A stretch of 64,000 bases of DNA, from assembly GCA_029237695.1 (NCBI GenBank), contig CM055271.1:32670462-32734461 (forward strand), written 5' to 3'. The notes beneath the pieces are model-generated. The model ran no database searches, was not told where the DNA came from, and was given only the letters and a program-made list of their open reading frames with translations. Made by a program: the position numbers and the translations under genes. Shown in pieces: positions 52,312 through 64,000 of the stretch. Numbering within the stretch: the stretch's first letter is position 1; every line of letters starts with the position of its first letter. Origin of the DNA: Conchocele bisecta (lineage: Eukaryota; Mollusca; Bivalvia; Lucinida; Thyasiridae).

Positions 52312-52379
52312 AATGCACTCTATAAATATCTGGCAATGATCAATCAATCAGATTGCGTGATATTTATAGAGTGCATTAA
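52312..52379. repeat. Hairpin ATGCACTCTATAAATAT
   Basis: The arms AATGCACTCTATAAATATC and inverse flank a loop with ATCAATCAATCAGATTG. It is related to 46843-46978. Confidence 0.8.
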
Positions 52380-52544
52380 AAATGCAATTAATGATTGGGT
52401 GTGTTTGAAACAATACAATTAACAACATTCGGTAATAACACGTCATTGAACAGCACAATGAATTGATATATACAAATTAAACTGGTATTATTAACAGATA
52501 CGAGAAAAACGCAATGAGTGTTGCCTTAGCCTCGTGGTGAATAT

Positions 52545-52800
52545 ATAGAATAGTAGGTTAGTGCCGTGGATGGGAAAACATATCTGACAACGGGATGGGC
52601 GAGGCTCTGCCGTACTCTGGGTAGGGGTAGGTCGAAATGTTCAGCATATAACCAAATTAGTGACGTAACGTATGATACAAGCCATATGACTTGTACCCAA
52701 GAAGTTGTGCGATATCTCATAGAAAGCATTTACAAAATTAACGATATATACCGTAAATGACGTCGGAAGTTGACGAATGTTCAGAGCAAATTGAGCATTC
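52545..52800. repeat. Partial palindromic-MITE arms
   Basis: ATATAGAATAGTAGGTTAGT (52545-52620) matches one arm of 15961-16106. It is followed at about 52655-52800 by a one-armed copy of family P2 (CCGTAAATGACGTC, AAGTTGACGAATG). Confidence 0.65.
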
Positions 52801-52847
52801 GCTGTGCCTGGTAGTGTATACATGGTGTTCGCAACTATCCAAGGAGC

Positions 52848-53095
52848 TGTTTCACTAAACTTCGTACGACTAAAATGTTCGTAAGTGCAAAATTATGATA
52901 TTCTGTAAATTTCACATTAACATGTTTCCTTGTAAACAATTATTGGATTTACATTTATTGAGCATAGGCTGCATATGCAGCCTATGTAGGCTGCATATAC
53001 AGCCTATGTTAAATGAATGTAAATCCATCAATTGAAATTTCCAGACGATCCTAAATTTGCACTTACGAACATTTTACGAACTTTAAGTGAAACTG
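52848..53095. mobile_element. Palindromic MITE GTTTCACTAAACTTCGTACG, second full copy
   Basis: The arms match 21079-21321. The tip contains a tandem pair of CATAGGCTGCATATGCAGCC-like hairpins, one more than in the other copy. Its right end lies 10-15 bases from the splice donor of the exon at 53111. Confidence 0.85.
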
Positions 53096-53110
53096 CCGCC
53101 AACAACATAC

Positions 53111-53268
53111 CCAGCAATCGAGAAAATGTTGAACTGGCGCAGTGCTAGATCTGGGTACGACGACTCAATGATCCTAGTCTCGTTGAACCAGTCGGCCAGC
53201 GTACTTCCGGTGCCGTCAAATACAACATAGAGGACTTCGACACGGCCTTTGTAATATGATAATTTCAC
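53111..53268 (-). CDS. Candidate internal exon of an unknown gene
   Basis: On the minus strand an acceptor (TTTGTTGCAG) and a donor (GTATGT) bound a 158-base open segment that encodes VKLSYYKGRVEVLYVVFDGT, ADWFNETRIIESSYPDL and FNIFSIAG. The alternating hydrophobic/polar pattern looks like a secreted beta-sandwich or lectin-type module, but I do not recognise the family. A second short segment just upstream (TGAVYAGAECGTS in another frame, about 53325-53290) could be part of the preceding exon. Flanking exons were not found, and the palindromic MITE lies directly behind the donor. Confidence 0.45.
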
Positions 53269-53639
53269 CTGCAACAAACACGGACATTTAGGAGGTATGT
53301 ACCGAACTAGTGCCACACTCGGCGCCGGCGTAAACTGCACCAGTTTCCTGACGTATTCTCACTAAGCTCTACTTAGAGGTATCGTATATACGCATTTTTC
53401 GTCTATTAACCGGCGCAAAAAAGTGGCTAGGCGAAAATGTCTTAATCAATATCTTCTGCATGTGTCTGAATTGGAATTCGTCACGAATCCGGTGCCTATT
53501 TCGACGTGAAACAGTTTACGGTGGGGCTGCAGACCGAGAACAAAATGCAGGCATTGACAATGTTTAACATATATCTAGTTGCACGTTGACCATATTTGTT
53601 GAATCAGTCAATTCGAATGATAAAACTAGGTTCAATGGC

Positions 53640-53980
53640 GTTACTTGACACCACATAATTATTGTAGTGCAAAAAACACAACGCATGCGAGTCCACCACG
53701 TTCATTAACACTTTCACCCCTAAGTAACTGGAATGGATTTTTATATGTAATTTCCGGACTAATCCAATTGTCACAAAATGATTTTCAGACTGGTCCATTT
53801 GTGAAAAGGGGGTGTTTTTGTTTTCAAAAATTACTTGCAAAAAGTGCAGATCCTGATGATACGGCTCGTCACGAGCCGGCTCATCTGGATCTACACTATT
53901 TGCCAATACCACTATACAGGCCTGTGGTGTTGAAAGGGCTAAAGAAAATAACATGCAAACTTCACAATTCATAAAGTACA
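53640..53980. repeat. Imperfect palindromic repeat
   Basis: Related words face each other (AACACTTTCACCCCTAAG against GGTGTTGAAAGGGCTAAA; GACTGGTCCATTTG in the centre; GGCTCGTCACGAGCC hairpin at 53863). Both strands give a similar ..DPDDTAR../..DPDEPAR.. peptide, which is what a palindrome would produce. Confidence 0.5.
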
Positions 53981-54056
53981 TATAAAGGATCTCAAACGAG
54001 TTTCCATTAATATGACATATGACCGAGCCCCAGATATCAAATGGATTTCAATCACG

Positions 54057-54122
54057 TGCACGCAGTGGTTTGGTTGCTTACTGGAGACGTCATTTTCCAT
54101 TAGCCAACCAAATCACTGCGTG
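54057..54122. repeat. Hairpin CACGCAGTGGTTTGGTTG
   Basis: 17-bp arms with one mismatch around a 30-base loop containing GACGTC. Confidence 0.8.
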
Positions 54123-54544
54123 TGACGTGATACGATATTTTCAAAGATGGCCGCTAATATTTATCGATATTAGTCCGTCGTCAATTGTTCTCACGTGAGA
54201 ATTTCGTGAACTTTTTGTTTTGATGACATAATCTTTATCCATATAACATTTGAAAAGATACCAATGTTCACTTATTGTCCACAATAACAGCTGATAACTG
54301 TAGCAGTGTATTAACACGATTTATTATATACCTACCCATGAAATACATAGTTTTACGATGTAAATAAAAGTCTTATGTTCTCATCGATGAAATAAACAAC
54401 TTCCGGTGAAAATACGACTACTTCCGCTATATATATTCATAACGCGCACCTGAAAGAAAACAGCGCAAATAGGCTGCAAATACACATTCATTACCGTATA
54501 CAGTCTAAAAAAACTGCTAATTTCCATGGAGCGGTATATAATAA

Positions 54545-54672
54545 ATAGAATATTCATATTTTTGCAACGAAAATGACATATATGTTCATCGAGTGGTGTG
54601 AAATATGGACATTTCACACCACTCGATGAACATATATGTCATATTCGTTGCAAAAATATGAATATCCTCTAT
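54545..54672. repeat. Near-perfect palindrome with about 55-bp arms
   Basis: ATAGAATATTCATATTTTTG.. and its inverse meet at GTGAAATATGGACATTTCAC. Only two or three mismatches are seen. Confidence 0.9.
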
Positions 54673-57600
54673 GTATTGTGCATTCTGATGTAGGCATTTT
54701 TGAAATTCAAAATGGCCGCCAAATGCTAAATGTTCACTTCTAGTCCACAATAACAGCATTAAAGAAGGGTATTATCACGATTAATTGTGCATTCTGATGC
54801 GTAATTCCTTTTCCACTCACGGTACCAATGTTCGCAGCCAATTTTGAATTGAAAATGGCCACCACAAATGCTACATTTTCATTTCAATAACAGTTGATAG
54901 CAGGGCATTACGACGATTAATTGTGTATTCTTGTGTGCAATACATTGTCCAGTCGTGATACCAATGTTCGCAGCCAGCATTGAATTGCAAACTAATTGAA
55001 ATGTCGATACTTACACGATCTGTTTTGTAAAATAATTTGAAAGAAAACTTTTAAATTTATTTTGATGCGTTATTTTGGACGCTCTTTCTTGTTCACAAGT
55101 GACATACCTCATTTTCCAAACACCATAAGCTCGAACAAATGATACAGTAATCGTGCTTATATTAAGAACATATATATCTGATATGAGCTAACCTTACAAT
55201 ATACCATTGTCATAGTCTGTTATAATGCCCCACCCAAACTAGTTTAATGATAGAGCAATGCCTGCATATCTAAGTGTACATGTCTCTAATGGCTGAGAGC
55301 TATGACTTTCATGCATGTCACCCTATAAGTGCAACAAGATAAACTGTTGGATAGACGTTGGTAACCAGGCTACACATTACAAATTCACGTACATGTAATG
55401 TATCATGTATTCACAAAATTATGCACTATTGTTGTCCTAAAATATTGTTGTCCTAAAATGCGAATAAACATGTGTTGATTCGATACAAAAACACATATCC
55501 TGACAGTCATGAATAATAACTATAATACCGCAAATGAAGACTTTTCAGTTCCCTCTATACGTGACGAGCATATGGCAATATAGATTTCAAAATTTCGAAA
55601 TGAACATGTACTATATGTAGTGTGTGTAGTTAAATGCTGACATTTTAACACGTGCATTCTTTATTAAGCTTCTAAAATAACGCAGATTGATTGTTTCTGT
55701 CAATAAAATAAGCAACAAACAACGTCATAAGTCATGAGATTTATAGAACTTAAACCTTTATTTCTTTTTCTGTAGTTAAAGTAAGTACCTTTGCACACAA
55801 TTGAAAGGTTAGCTGACGTTAAATTCGAATACGAGGATATTACCAACTACATTGTTTTGCTGGTTACAATTGCAAAAGTTCTTCGAATTATTAATATGAA
55901 ATGTATTGCTTGTACATAATTTAAGATCTCATCTGGTATATGAATAACAATGACATAGCTAGCTGTAATGCATATTGAATTATTGCGTTATTTCTGACAT
56001 TCCAATTGGTTATCAATGTTTGGCTTACAGGTTGCAGTCTTTTGATTAATTGAAGTAAAATGTATAATGTTAATTCAACGCGCGTACACATTTATATCGG
56101 TCATGCTTTATTTAATGCTCATATATTAATTATCAAACGAGTGACTTCTAAAGAGACACAGATAGTATATGCCTACGCATAGTATTGCTATATTACTTCC
56201 AAATGTTATCTTTATTAACAGATATCCACTCGACAGCAGTATTCCATTAACATGACCATGATGACCTCAAAACATATGTCTATAGCATCTATTCGTCTTG
56301 ATAACGCCTCAAGATGTATATTCATGACATACAATTGAGTTCACATATTATTCAATTACTGTCAGACAGTCATATTTCCTACCCGGTAGAGACGGTAACC
56401 ATGGCCTCTTGAAGCTACGTGCAATATGACATTGATTTCTTGTAATAAACTAAACATATACATTATGCCCGGTTATGTTACGATGATTTAACCATTCTTC
56501 TTAGCTAACACAATTACAATTGTTTAGGCTAATGTTGTCAACTACCATGCCACAAATACACCACAGTATATTTAGTCAATGTATATACATATTCAATACA
56601 ACTGGGGAACTTCCAACACATCCACAGATAATATAGTGGTCCTCTGATTCAAGTGTGAACTATCTACTCCAATATTAAAGATCAGCTGTCCTTTGACATA
56701 TGTTTGCAGTTGTTATAAAATGAAAAATATAACATTTAATCACCTTGCATTATAGAGGTTTTACGATATAATATGTACAATTAAAGGTAATGGTATCATG
56801 TTTATGTGTTATAAAAAGGAGTTTGCTGACATTACTTTGTGGCAGTATATAAATATTTTCAAGACACAGGGCCATGCTAGCATGCGTGAAGATCATGTAA
56901 ATGGCTAAATTTTGTATAAATATATTATGTATGACCGGGTTAGCACAACATAGCATTGCATATCATTTATAAATCTCAAAACATTATTAAGTAGCATACA
57001 AATGCAAATGGACAACTTCCAGTAAATGAAATATATTTTAAATTTGCGTGCCTAATTTCCGATCACTGGTATTAGCTAATTCTCGAGGATCAGAATGGAT
57101 TTCACATATATAGGACACTTAATATCCGAACCCGTGAACATATAGTACTGAATAACTCGTTGGTACCAGCTGCTCGCCTGATAATTGACATGTGCTATGC
57201 ACCACATGGGTATAAACCGACTGTACTTCATTATCGTTTGTTTTGTTACTGGGATTCGCATACATGTGCTACACATAGAGAGGTCATGGTGTGACAGCCC
57301 TGGATTTCGTTTTTTTCATTGTCATTCTTCCTGACCAATGTCGATCCTTATCACACTCGTGCAACTTTATACAAATCTAGATCATACATGTATGTACACT
57401 GTATAGAATACACTAATCATTCTGAATATTATATTCTATTCTGGAATGATGAGTGCATGTGATTCTAGATTACTGTTGATTGAACATTGCAAATTCCATA
57501 CCAGGTTTTGGTAACCTGCTTAAATGTTCATTGCGGCTGCTGCAAGCACCGTGATAACATAATTGTACATGTACAAATTTCTGTTTATTGAAGCTTACTG

Positions 57601-58692
57601 ATGGTCAGCATTGTTCGCCAGACTTATTTATTATTTACTACAGTGAATATTATTACTGGTTCCAAATATATCGACTGCGTATGTGTGATGAGAGACATAA
57701 TATAGTATACTGAACTGAAAAAGTAACGCTACATACATAAGTATACTATGATATTATCAAATGTATAACCGCGTTCTATTACAATTGGATATGTTATTGT
57801 TGGTATAACATTCCTCTATAACCATACGAACCACTGTATTGTTAACTGGAGTAATGTGGTCTGTGTGTGTCGTTGAATACCATGGGGGTCGAAACAATCA
57901 CTTGCAAGTCTCAGTTTCTGGCACAAACTTGTGCGGAATTAATTAACATTGGACTTTATCTACGCATTGGCCCAAACAAATGACATATAGCACTTTGTGG
58001 GATGTGTTCCACCAGTCACTGACACGTGTCTGACACAAATCTAACGTCTCTGGCTGTTGGCGTCGTTGACTTAAGTGTCGTGTCTATCCAATAATCTCGA
58101 AAGTACCCCAAAAAGATACTCATCCGTTTGATGTAGCAGAAATCATAATTTTTCTGAACATCTTACTGTACTGCACCAACGAATGCATGTCCGTACGTGT
58201 GACGTGTGTAACGTGGCCATACCAACCGTCGATGTCAATGACTTGTGTCAAATATGAAACTTTGATTTCATGTCTTGTTTGCCTACCAGTATAACGTATG
58301 CACATGCTTTCTGCCTTTTTTTTTAGCAAATACACGACGTCAACTGCGATTGAAAAAGTTTCTTGACCCGCTGTTACAGAATGGAAGCAATTACAAAAGC
58401 ATGTAATACATATCCATCTGCCTGTTCGCAGCGCCAACATACACGATCATCCTTTATGTAGCAAATGTAAAACGTTCACGCAATGCCCTTTGAGCCTTGC
58501 TATAGTCGTCCAAAGAACACCCTAAACTGGTGTGACAAAATGTTGTCAAATCCGATTGACGCATGCCAATCGCATGTCAGTGCTGATTGTTTTCCATCAG
58601 TGACAGAGTCCATGTCATTACAGTTTCAATGATATTGATGTTTTTCCAATCATACACAATATTCTTATTCGAATCCACAATATTGGTACTTT
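54673..58692. other. Four-kilobase stretch without recognisable genes
   Basis: AT-rich, largely unique DNA. AATGGCCGCCAAATGCTAAA and CCACAAATGCTACATTTTCA near 54710-54890 belong to an old direct repeat (TTCGCAGCCA... unit, copies at 54830 and 54970). A 106-codon minus-strand frame at 58120-58440 shows no recognised domain. No promoter, RNA gene or exon can be supported. Confidence 0.5.
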
Positions 58693-59886
58693 AAACAAGA
58701 GGGCCATGATGGCCCTAATTCGCTCACCTGACTCCATGAACACCAGAGGAGAATGTGACATTGAGTTCATATGTGTTTTAAAAAAGTTGTGCTATTTTTA
58801 GATGGCGGTCATCTCGGATTAAGCGATGACTCTCATTTTACCAAATCTGAAAATGCTTCACCCAAGGATCTTAACTTACTATGAAGTTTGGTCAGCATCG
58901 GCCATGTGGTTCCTGAGAAAAATACGTTCAACATCTCGAATAAATGGACTTTTTGGAGGCCATCATGGATGACATAATCATCCGATTCCGACAAATATTG
59001 CACCAGAGCAATTGCCTCATCGATACCTTCAATTTGATATATGACATGAGCATATTTATCCAAAATAAAATTTGACCCCATGGGCCACGCCCATTTTTGA
59101 CCCCCAGGTCACCATTTTAACACCTTTTCAAGAGCATTCTACGTAGATCATTCGTACCAAGTTTCGTCGAAATCCGGCCGGCAGTTCATGAGAAGAAGAT
59201 TTTTTAAGAATATATGCTATTTTTAGACGGCGGCCATCTTGGATTAGCGATGACCTCCATTTTAACAAATCTGGAAAGGCTTCACCCATAGACCATAACT
59301 TTTAACTTTGGCTACCATGGGCCAAGTGGTTCATGTGAAGAAGAATTTTGAAATCTCTAATAAAATGACGACATTTTGATCTTTCGGCGGCCATCTTGGA
59401 TGACATAACCATCCGATTTCAACCAAAAATGCACCAGAGTGATCGCCTCATTGATACCTTCGAGTTGATATAGGACATGACCATATTCGGTCAAAAATAA
59501 AAGTTTACCCCAATTTGACCCCATGGCCGACGCCCATTTTTGACCCCGGGGTCACCATTTTAACAACTTTGGAAGAGCATTGTACATCGATCATTCCTAC
59601 CAAGTTTTGTCTAAATCCTGTTTGCGCTTCTTGAGAAGAAGATTTTTGAAGAATTTGTGCTATTTTTAGACGGCGGCCATATTGGATTACGTGATGACGT
59701 CATTTTAAGAATTTTGTAATCCCCTACCTAAGGACCATGACCATGAAGTTTGGTGACTATATGCCGAATGATTACCGAGGAGAAGACGTTTGGCAATGTT
59801 CAGGGACGACGACCGACGACGACGACGGACGACGGACACATTGCGGTAACAATAGCTCACATGAGCTTCGCTCAGGGGAGCTAAAA
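58693..59886 (+). repeat. Dispersed repeat, AACAAGAGGGCCATGATGGC start, full-length copy
   Basis: It begins with the hairpin GGGCCATGATGGCCC and ends with GCTCACATGAGCTTCGCTCA and a short A-run. Inside, a unit of about 390 bases (TTTTTAGACGGCGGCCATCT, TTTGACCCCATGGGCCACGC, CATTTTAACA) is repeated roughly two and a half times. The copy at 1-335 corresponds to the last third. No open frame runs through it. An A-tract end and internal tandem structure suggest a non-autonomous retroposon, but this is inference. Confidence 0.75.
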
Positions 59887-61200
59887 AGTGCTACGTGACA
59901 CCATTAGACGGAAAACAACTTGTTTTACATGTTTTCCTACAGCCAGCCCAAAATAAACATACATTTCTTGTCCGTAAAATTATTCGTGCGAGTCGGCCCG
60001 TCTCCGAATATACACGGATTGTGCACATTAATGCACATAATTCAAACGTTAGGAATATGAAAACTGTAGCGTTTCTTTATTTGTTCAGTACGTAACATTG
60101 TTTGTGTTGTTGATACCATACTACACATAGAGTTGCTATCTCAGACATCTTAATGCGCATAGGCTATCACCCCAGTTTCACCTCTTGTATTATACGACAT
60201 ATACAGTAAATACTATGACAGAAACATTAATAAATATGGTGCAAAGCGTTCTAAAGACAAGTGTCTACAGCGTGCTACAATATATTTTCCTGTACACTAT
60301 GCACCAAACTAGGCATCTGAAATATTCAAAATACAATACCGATGTTATCAATTGATATACAGACGTTTAATACATTCATTTTAGACTGTTTCCTCCCTCA
60401 GATCTACACATTTATACATATATAAATACTTACTTATCTTTTGATTGGTCTCTTTATAACTTATGAAGTACATTACAACAGTATAATATAAGCTTTGATA
60501 GTGTTATAATATAATGTGAGTAGTCACATTGTGTCTAATGGTATGTGTGATGAAGCTTACACATTTATTTGTACCACTAATCGAGACAAAATAGTCGAAT
60601 GTTCGCGGGTACTCCGGTTTCCTCATGCACAAATGATAAATAAGTATATAGGTTCACACGAGGAATATCAGCTGTGTACATATATAGTCATGTCATGATC
60701 GTTGGATAGTATATATGTATCATATAAAACGATATATAGTCATATACCAATGGAATCATGACGTCATAGATAATTTGCATATATGTGTGCAAAGGAATTT
60801 CACAAGGAAGCTAAAATCGTGACAATTGACGACTGACTATATGAGGAATAGAATGTGTTTGATTTTAAAAAGCGAATTTAGGTTTGTGTGACGCGTTTTT
60901 GTTACATTTTACACTCGAAATCTTTGAGATGTATATACATGTATTAGCAAGTGTAAAATTTATGCGCTGTAACACGTTGTATAGGCGAGTATGAATTTAT
61001 GACTTCGTGTGGGATTTTCATACAACGGTGTCGAATGCTAGTTTTGTACCTTTCATAATTTGTAATTTTCAGACCCGGGCGCATTTGAATTGTTTTGTAC
61101 ATTGTTCAGAACGATATTTCATGTATATTCAAACAATAATTGACCACCCAAGGCACGCTAGAATCACCTGCGATTGTACCTAAACAAACTTTTCTTGAAA
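59887..61200. other. Non-coding interval
   Basis: AT-rich with no supported gene. Short frames at 59895-60095 and 60516-60698 lack any domain or splice context. Confidence 0.45.
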
Positions 61201-61305
61201 TTATTTACAGATATGATACATGTAGACTTTTTTGTAAATAACGTGGAAAAGTGACGAAATGTTCATAGCAAATGTGGAATTCTCATTTGCTCTGACCTTT
61301 GCGTC

Positions 61306-61412
61306 AGCTTTCGACATCATTTATGGGAAATATGTATTTATTTGTAAATACTTTTCATGAAAAATCGCTCTCATCTTCTTAGATACAACATCACATGGCC
61401 TGTCTCATATGT
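61306..61412. repeat. One-armed copy of palindromic family P2
   Basis: GCGTCAGCTTTCGACATCAT, TTTTCATGAAAAATC and ACATCACATGGCCTGTCTCA match the right arm of 2882-3140 in order. A small CAAATG..CATTTG hairpin precedes it. Confidence 0.65.
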
Positions 61413-61650
61413 GTAGCTGCTTCATATTGCTCTGTTCTACTCGCCTTCGTAATTCCAAGAGTCGACCAATTATCCAGCGCTGGATTCCGGTAGTGATCAG
61501 TACACGTGCTGTCTACATCACATCACGTGACGTCACCGGTTACTGCGGTGCCACGCAACCAGGCATGATACACGTCACCATTTCAATTGCCGGCCACGTC
61601 GCGAAACACGACAAACCATGCTGTAGCTGGAACAAGTATGAAGCGACAAG

Positions 61651-61936
61651 TTAGGGGCACATCAGGATTTACCATAAACATTTCAAACGTGTTTTCATGG
61701 CCCTGTGTAAATTGGTTTAATTGAATATATTTGACGATACTAGGACCGCTGCGCTGTTTGAAGTTCCGATTTTCTATCTCGTTGAACGCAACGATATGTA
61801 TGTAGCTATATGCGTGAAAATAGAAACAACCCAGCGGTCCTAGTATCGTCATATATCTTCAATTAAACCACTTTACAGGGTCATGATAAGAATCTTTTAT
61901 AGTATATTTTCCAAAATCCTAATATGCCCCTTTAAT
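61651..61936. mobile_element. Palindromic element TTAGGGGCACATCAGGATTT
   Basis: The arms extend about 110 bp (outer GGGGCACATCAGGATT / AATCCTAATATGCCCC; inner GACGATACTAGGACCGCTG and inverse) around a loop with TATCTCGTTGAACGCAACG. Confidence 0.85.
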
Positions 61937-61983
61937 AGTGTGGAACCCGCACAGTTTTCTAGCATACTTAGACTTAGCATCTC

Positions 61984-62179
61984 ATCTCGTTACCAGTAGA
62001 TATAATTTCACCACGAGTTAGCTATCTCGTTCCCACGACATAGTCAGCCAATGAAAAGGTAGCATCATTGTCAATCAAGATGGCGGCGTAATATCTGCTA
62101 TTCTATTAACTGATTATGTCGTTCTAACGAGATGCTATATGTCGTGGGAACGAGATAGCTAACTCGTGGTAACGAGATG
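61984..62179. mobile_element. Palindromic element ATCTCGTTACCA
   Basis: ATCTCGTTACCAGTAGATAT..CCACGAGTTAGC..ATCTCGTTCCCACGACATA is mirrored by TATGTCGTGGGAACGAGATA..GCTAACTCGTGGTAACGAGAT. The words resemble the inverted minisatellite at 29628 (CGTTCCCACGA), perhaps by chance. Confidence 0.8.
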
Positions 62180-64000
62180 TTTATCGGCATAATGTGTATA
62201 TATTGCAGCGGCCAAATGCAACAATGTTATATATGAGTGCCCGCTGACTACGAAGACGTATAGCTACGGTGACACTGTACTGTACATGTGTCATCATTCT
62301 CCAGCAGTTGGTCAAGACCCACGTGAACACCATATGGTCATCGTACTCTTTGCTGCAACGAATTATCATTTTCACCCTATCGGGCCCGCCCGGCTGTGGA
62401 TAGCGACTCTTTCTTGATATTACATTGAAACGTATTATCAAACACGCAACCTTCCATTATGCTAATTACAGTTGCATCTGCCTTGTTAGATCTAACATAT
62501 CTAACAGACTAAAACGCAAACTAGTTATTAATACTGGCGACGAAGTAGACCGCTTTATGTTACGCGTATATGAAAACTTACCATTCAGTGAAACTAGGTT
62601 GAACATATGAGTGAAATTGTAAAATTTGTTTTACCATAAACCAAGCCGGAGGTTTTTTACGACATGTGGTATTTTACTAATACGGGCGACGAATAATTTG
62701 GCCCGAAGGGCCAAATGCTTATAAAACAAAATGTAGATAACATCGGAAAGTATATAGAACATAGCTTACGAAGTTACTGCATTTCAAAATATTTGTGTTA
62801 TCGTTGAAGACGAATATGTTTTTATCTCAACGCTGAAGAGAGTCCCCAAGGGCGATAATACACGAATACACGAACAGCTTCGGAATTATCCCACTTCCAA
62901 ACACAGCTTCGGAATTATCCGTACTTCCATACACAGATAAATATGAAGTTTCTATTTTTATAAACAGTATATATTAACTAGCCGACATAGGTTTTCAAAG
63001 AAATATATTAATAATAATAATAATAGTAATAATAATAAAAAAAATAGACACAAATTTTACCATCTTCGGAATTCTCCGCTGTTGCAACAGCCGACAAACC
63101 GCGGAACTGTGCTGTGCTGTTGCATTTGTCTAGATAATTTTGTCCAGTACCACCAGCCTCGGCGTCTGTCACTTGAGCCAAAAAGTCAGCGGCTGGCGGT
63201 AATAGTTTTGGGAATTACGTCTCTTGAACATTTACATATGCCATTTGTTTTCACGGAAGGTTCCAAAAGAGACGAAACGACCGGTTACAAACTGCACAAT
63301 ATCCAGTCACACACAGTAAGCTAGTGTTTATTATTGTTGTTTGTATATTTTCAGTTTTCACCACTTCTCATTGTATGAATAAAGTACAGAAATACGATTT
63401 TGGTTACACTTGCTGCGCGGTCCGCCATAAGGCAGTACATGTGCAAATGGGCCGAATGCAGCGAAAGTAACGGAAGGCAGAAACAGTTGTTGTATCTGGG
63501 CTATTTTAGTTTTAGCCCGATTTATGCTACATCAGAAAGCATACTGATTATAGCAGGCGAACTATTCTAGTTATTAAATTCAAAAACAGTTTGAGTTTTT
63601 GTCCTTAGCACTCGAGAGACGCTTGAAAATATTCGTTTCAAATTATCTGAGTACAAATGCCTTAAATGCGCATTAAATATTTTATGGAAAAATAAAAAGA
63701 AAAACAATTTGCAACGAAATGGTGTTTCATTATGCCGTATTGATTTTAACACATCTTTCTCTCTCCCACACCCATGTTGTGTCACGGCATGTGCTGTATT
63801 CACAATGCATGACACAACGTCACACAAGTACCTCATACCAACAGCTGAAGTGAAGCTGTATGTAAAAAGGACACAACTAATACGAAAAATAGTCAAAATG
63901 TGCTCAAAGACCACCAGGGATCGAGAAAATAATAACTTCACTGGATGGACACACCTGGAGAATTTCTATAGCCGCCACGCTGCACTTAACTTCGCTGATG
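62180..64000. other. Non-coding right end of the window
   Basis: No gene is supported on either strand. An (AAT)n microsatellite lies at about 63008-63045, and a 13-base direct repeat CAGCTTCGGAATT at 62877 and 62905. The 124-codon minus-strand frame at 63567-63941 has no recognised domain. Confidence 0.45.

Noticed and set aside
54381..54617. 78-codon minus-strand frame
   Set aside because: It overlaps one arm of a near-perfect palindrome and has no domain.
58120..58440. 106-codon minus-strand frame with some protein-like composition
   Set aside because: No domain recognised and splice signals were ambiguous; left as non-coding.
63567..63941. 124-codon minus-strand frame at the right end
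   Set aside because: No recognisable domain, no paralogue in the window and AT-rich codon use; chance frame is likelier.

Overview
The window reads as an animal genome dominated by repeats, most probably a bivalve or other lophotrochozoan mollusc. The evidence is long AT-rich non-coding DNA, GT..AG introns, single-exon islands of secreted PAN/apple-like genes, and many dispersed palindromic (foldback/MITE) elements. PIF/Harbinger, Ngaro-type, Crypton-type and Polinton-type elements are also present. I see no prokaryotic operon, rRNA gene or CRISPR array. The species assignment is an inference.

Layout. 1-8.3 kb: dispersed repeats, one secreted PAN-domain first exon (minus strand) and a decayed Crypton/DUF3504-type tyrosine recombinase. 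8.3-12.9 kb: a CpG-rich, densely packed, intronless block on the plus strand that I read as the truncated left part of a Polinton/adintovirus-like integrated element. In order it carries a double-PC4 protein, a membrane-anchored or overlapping PC4 protein, a second double-PC4 protein, a TATA-binding-protein homologue (one frameshift), a retroviral-type integrase with chromodomain, and the broken start of a penton/minor-capsid gene. 13.2-15.1 kb: a long foldback element with an internal duplication. 16.2-20.25 kb: a 3.3-kb, 29-bp minisatellite that grew inside a TTAA-flanked MITE. 22.48-26.91 kb: a whole PIF/Harbinger transposon with matching terminal inverted repeats, a twice-frameshifted transposase and an apparently intact three-exon MADF-BESS partner gene on the opposite strand. 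27.7-35.1 kb: tandem repeats, an inverted minisatellite, three foldback copies and two SINE-like insertions. 35.7-41.7 kb: a three-layer nest, with a Ngaro-type tyrosine-recombinase retrotransposon (gag, RT-RNase H, recombinase, SGNH hydrolase) inside a TTAA MITE inside a TA MITE. 42.6-44.7 kb: a decayed gene of an uncharacterised multicopy family and the 3' end of a LINE. 45.26-45.57 kb: a second PAN-domain first exon, paralogous to the one near 5 kb. 46-64 kb: mostly palindromic repeats, one candidate exon (53.1 kb), long AT-rich stretches without genes, and a 1.2-kb dispersed repeat at 58.7-59.9 kb whose 3' end also opens the window.

The most interesting part is 9.1-12.9 kb. A TBP homologue and three PC4-family proteins sit beside an integrase, which suggests that a Polinton-like virus carried its own transcription-initiation module. 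The idea rests on residue patterns visible here, and database and structure searches would test it. Every other mobile element in the window except the Harbinger partner gene is visibly broken.
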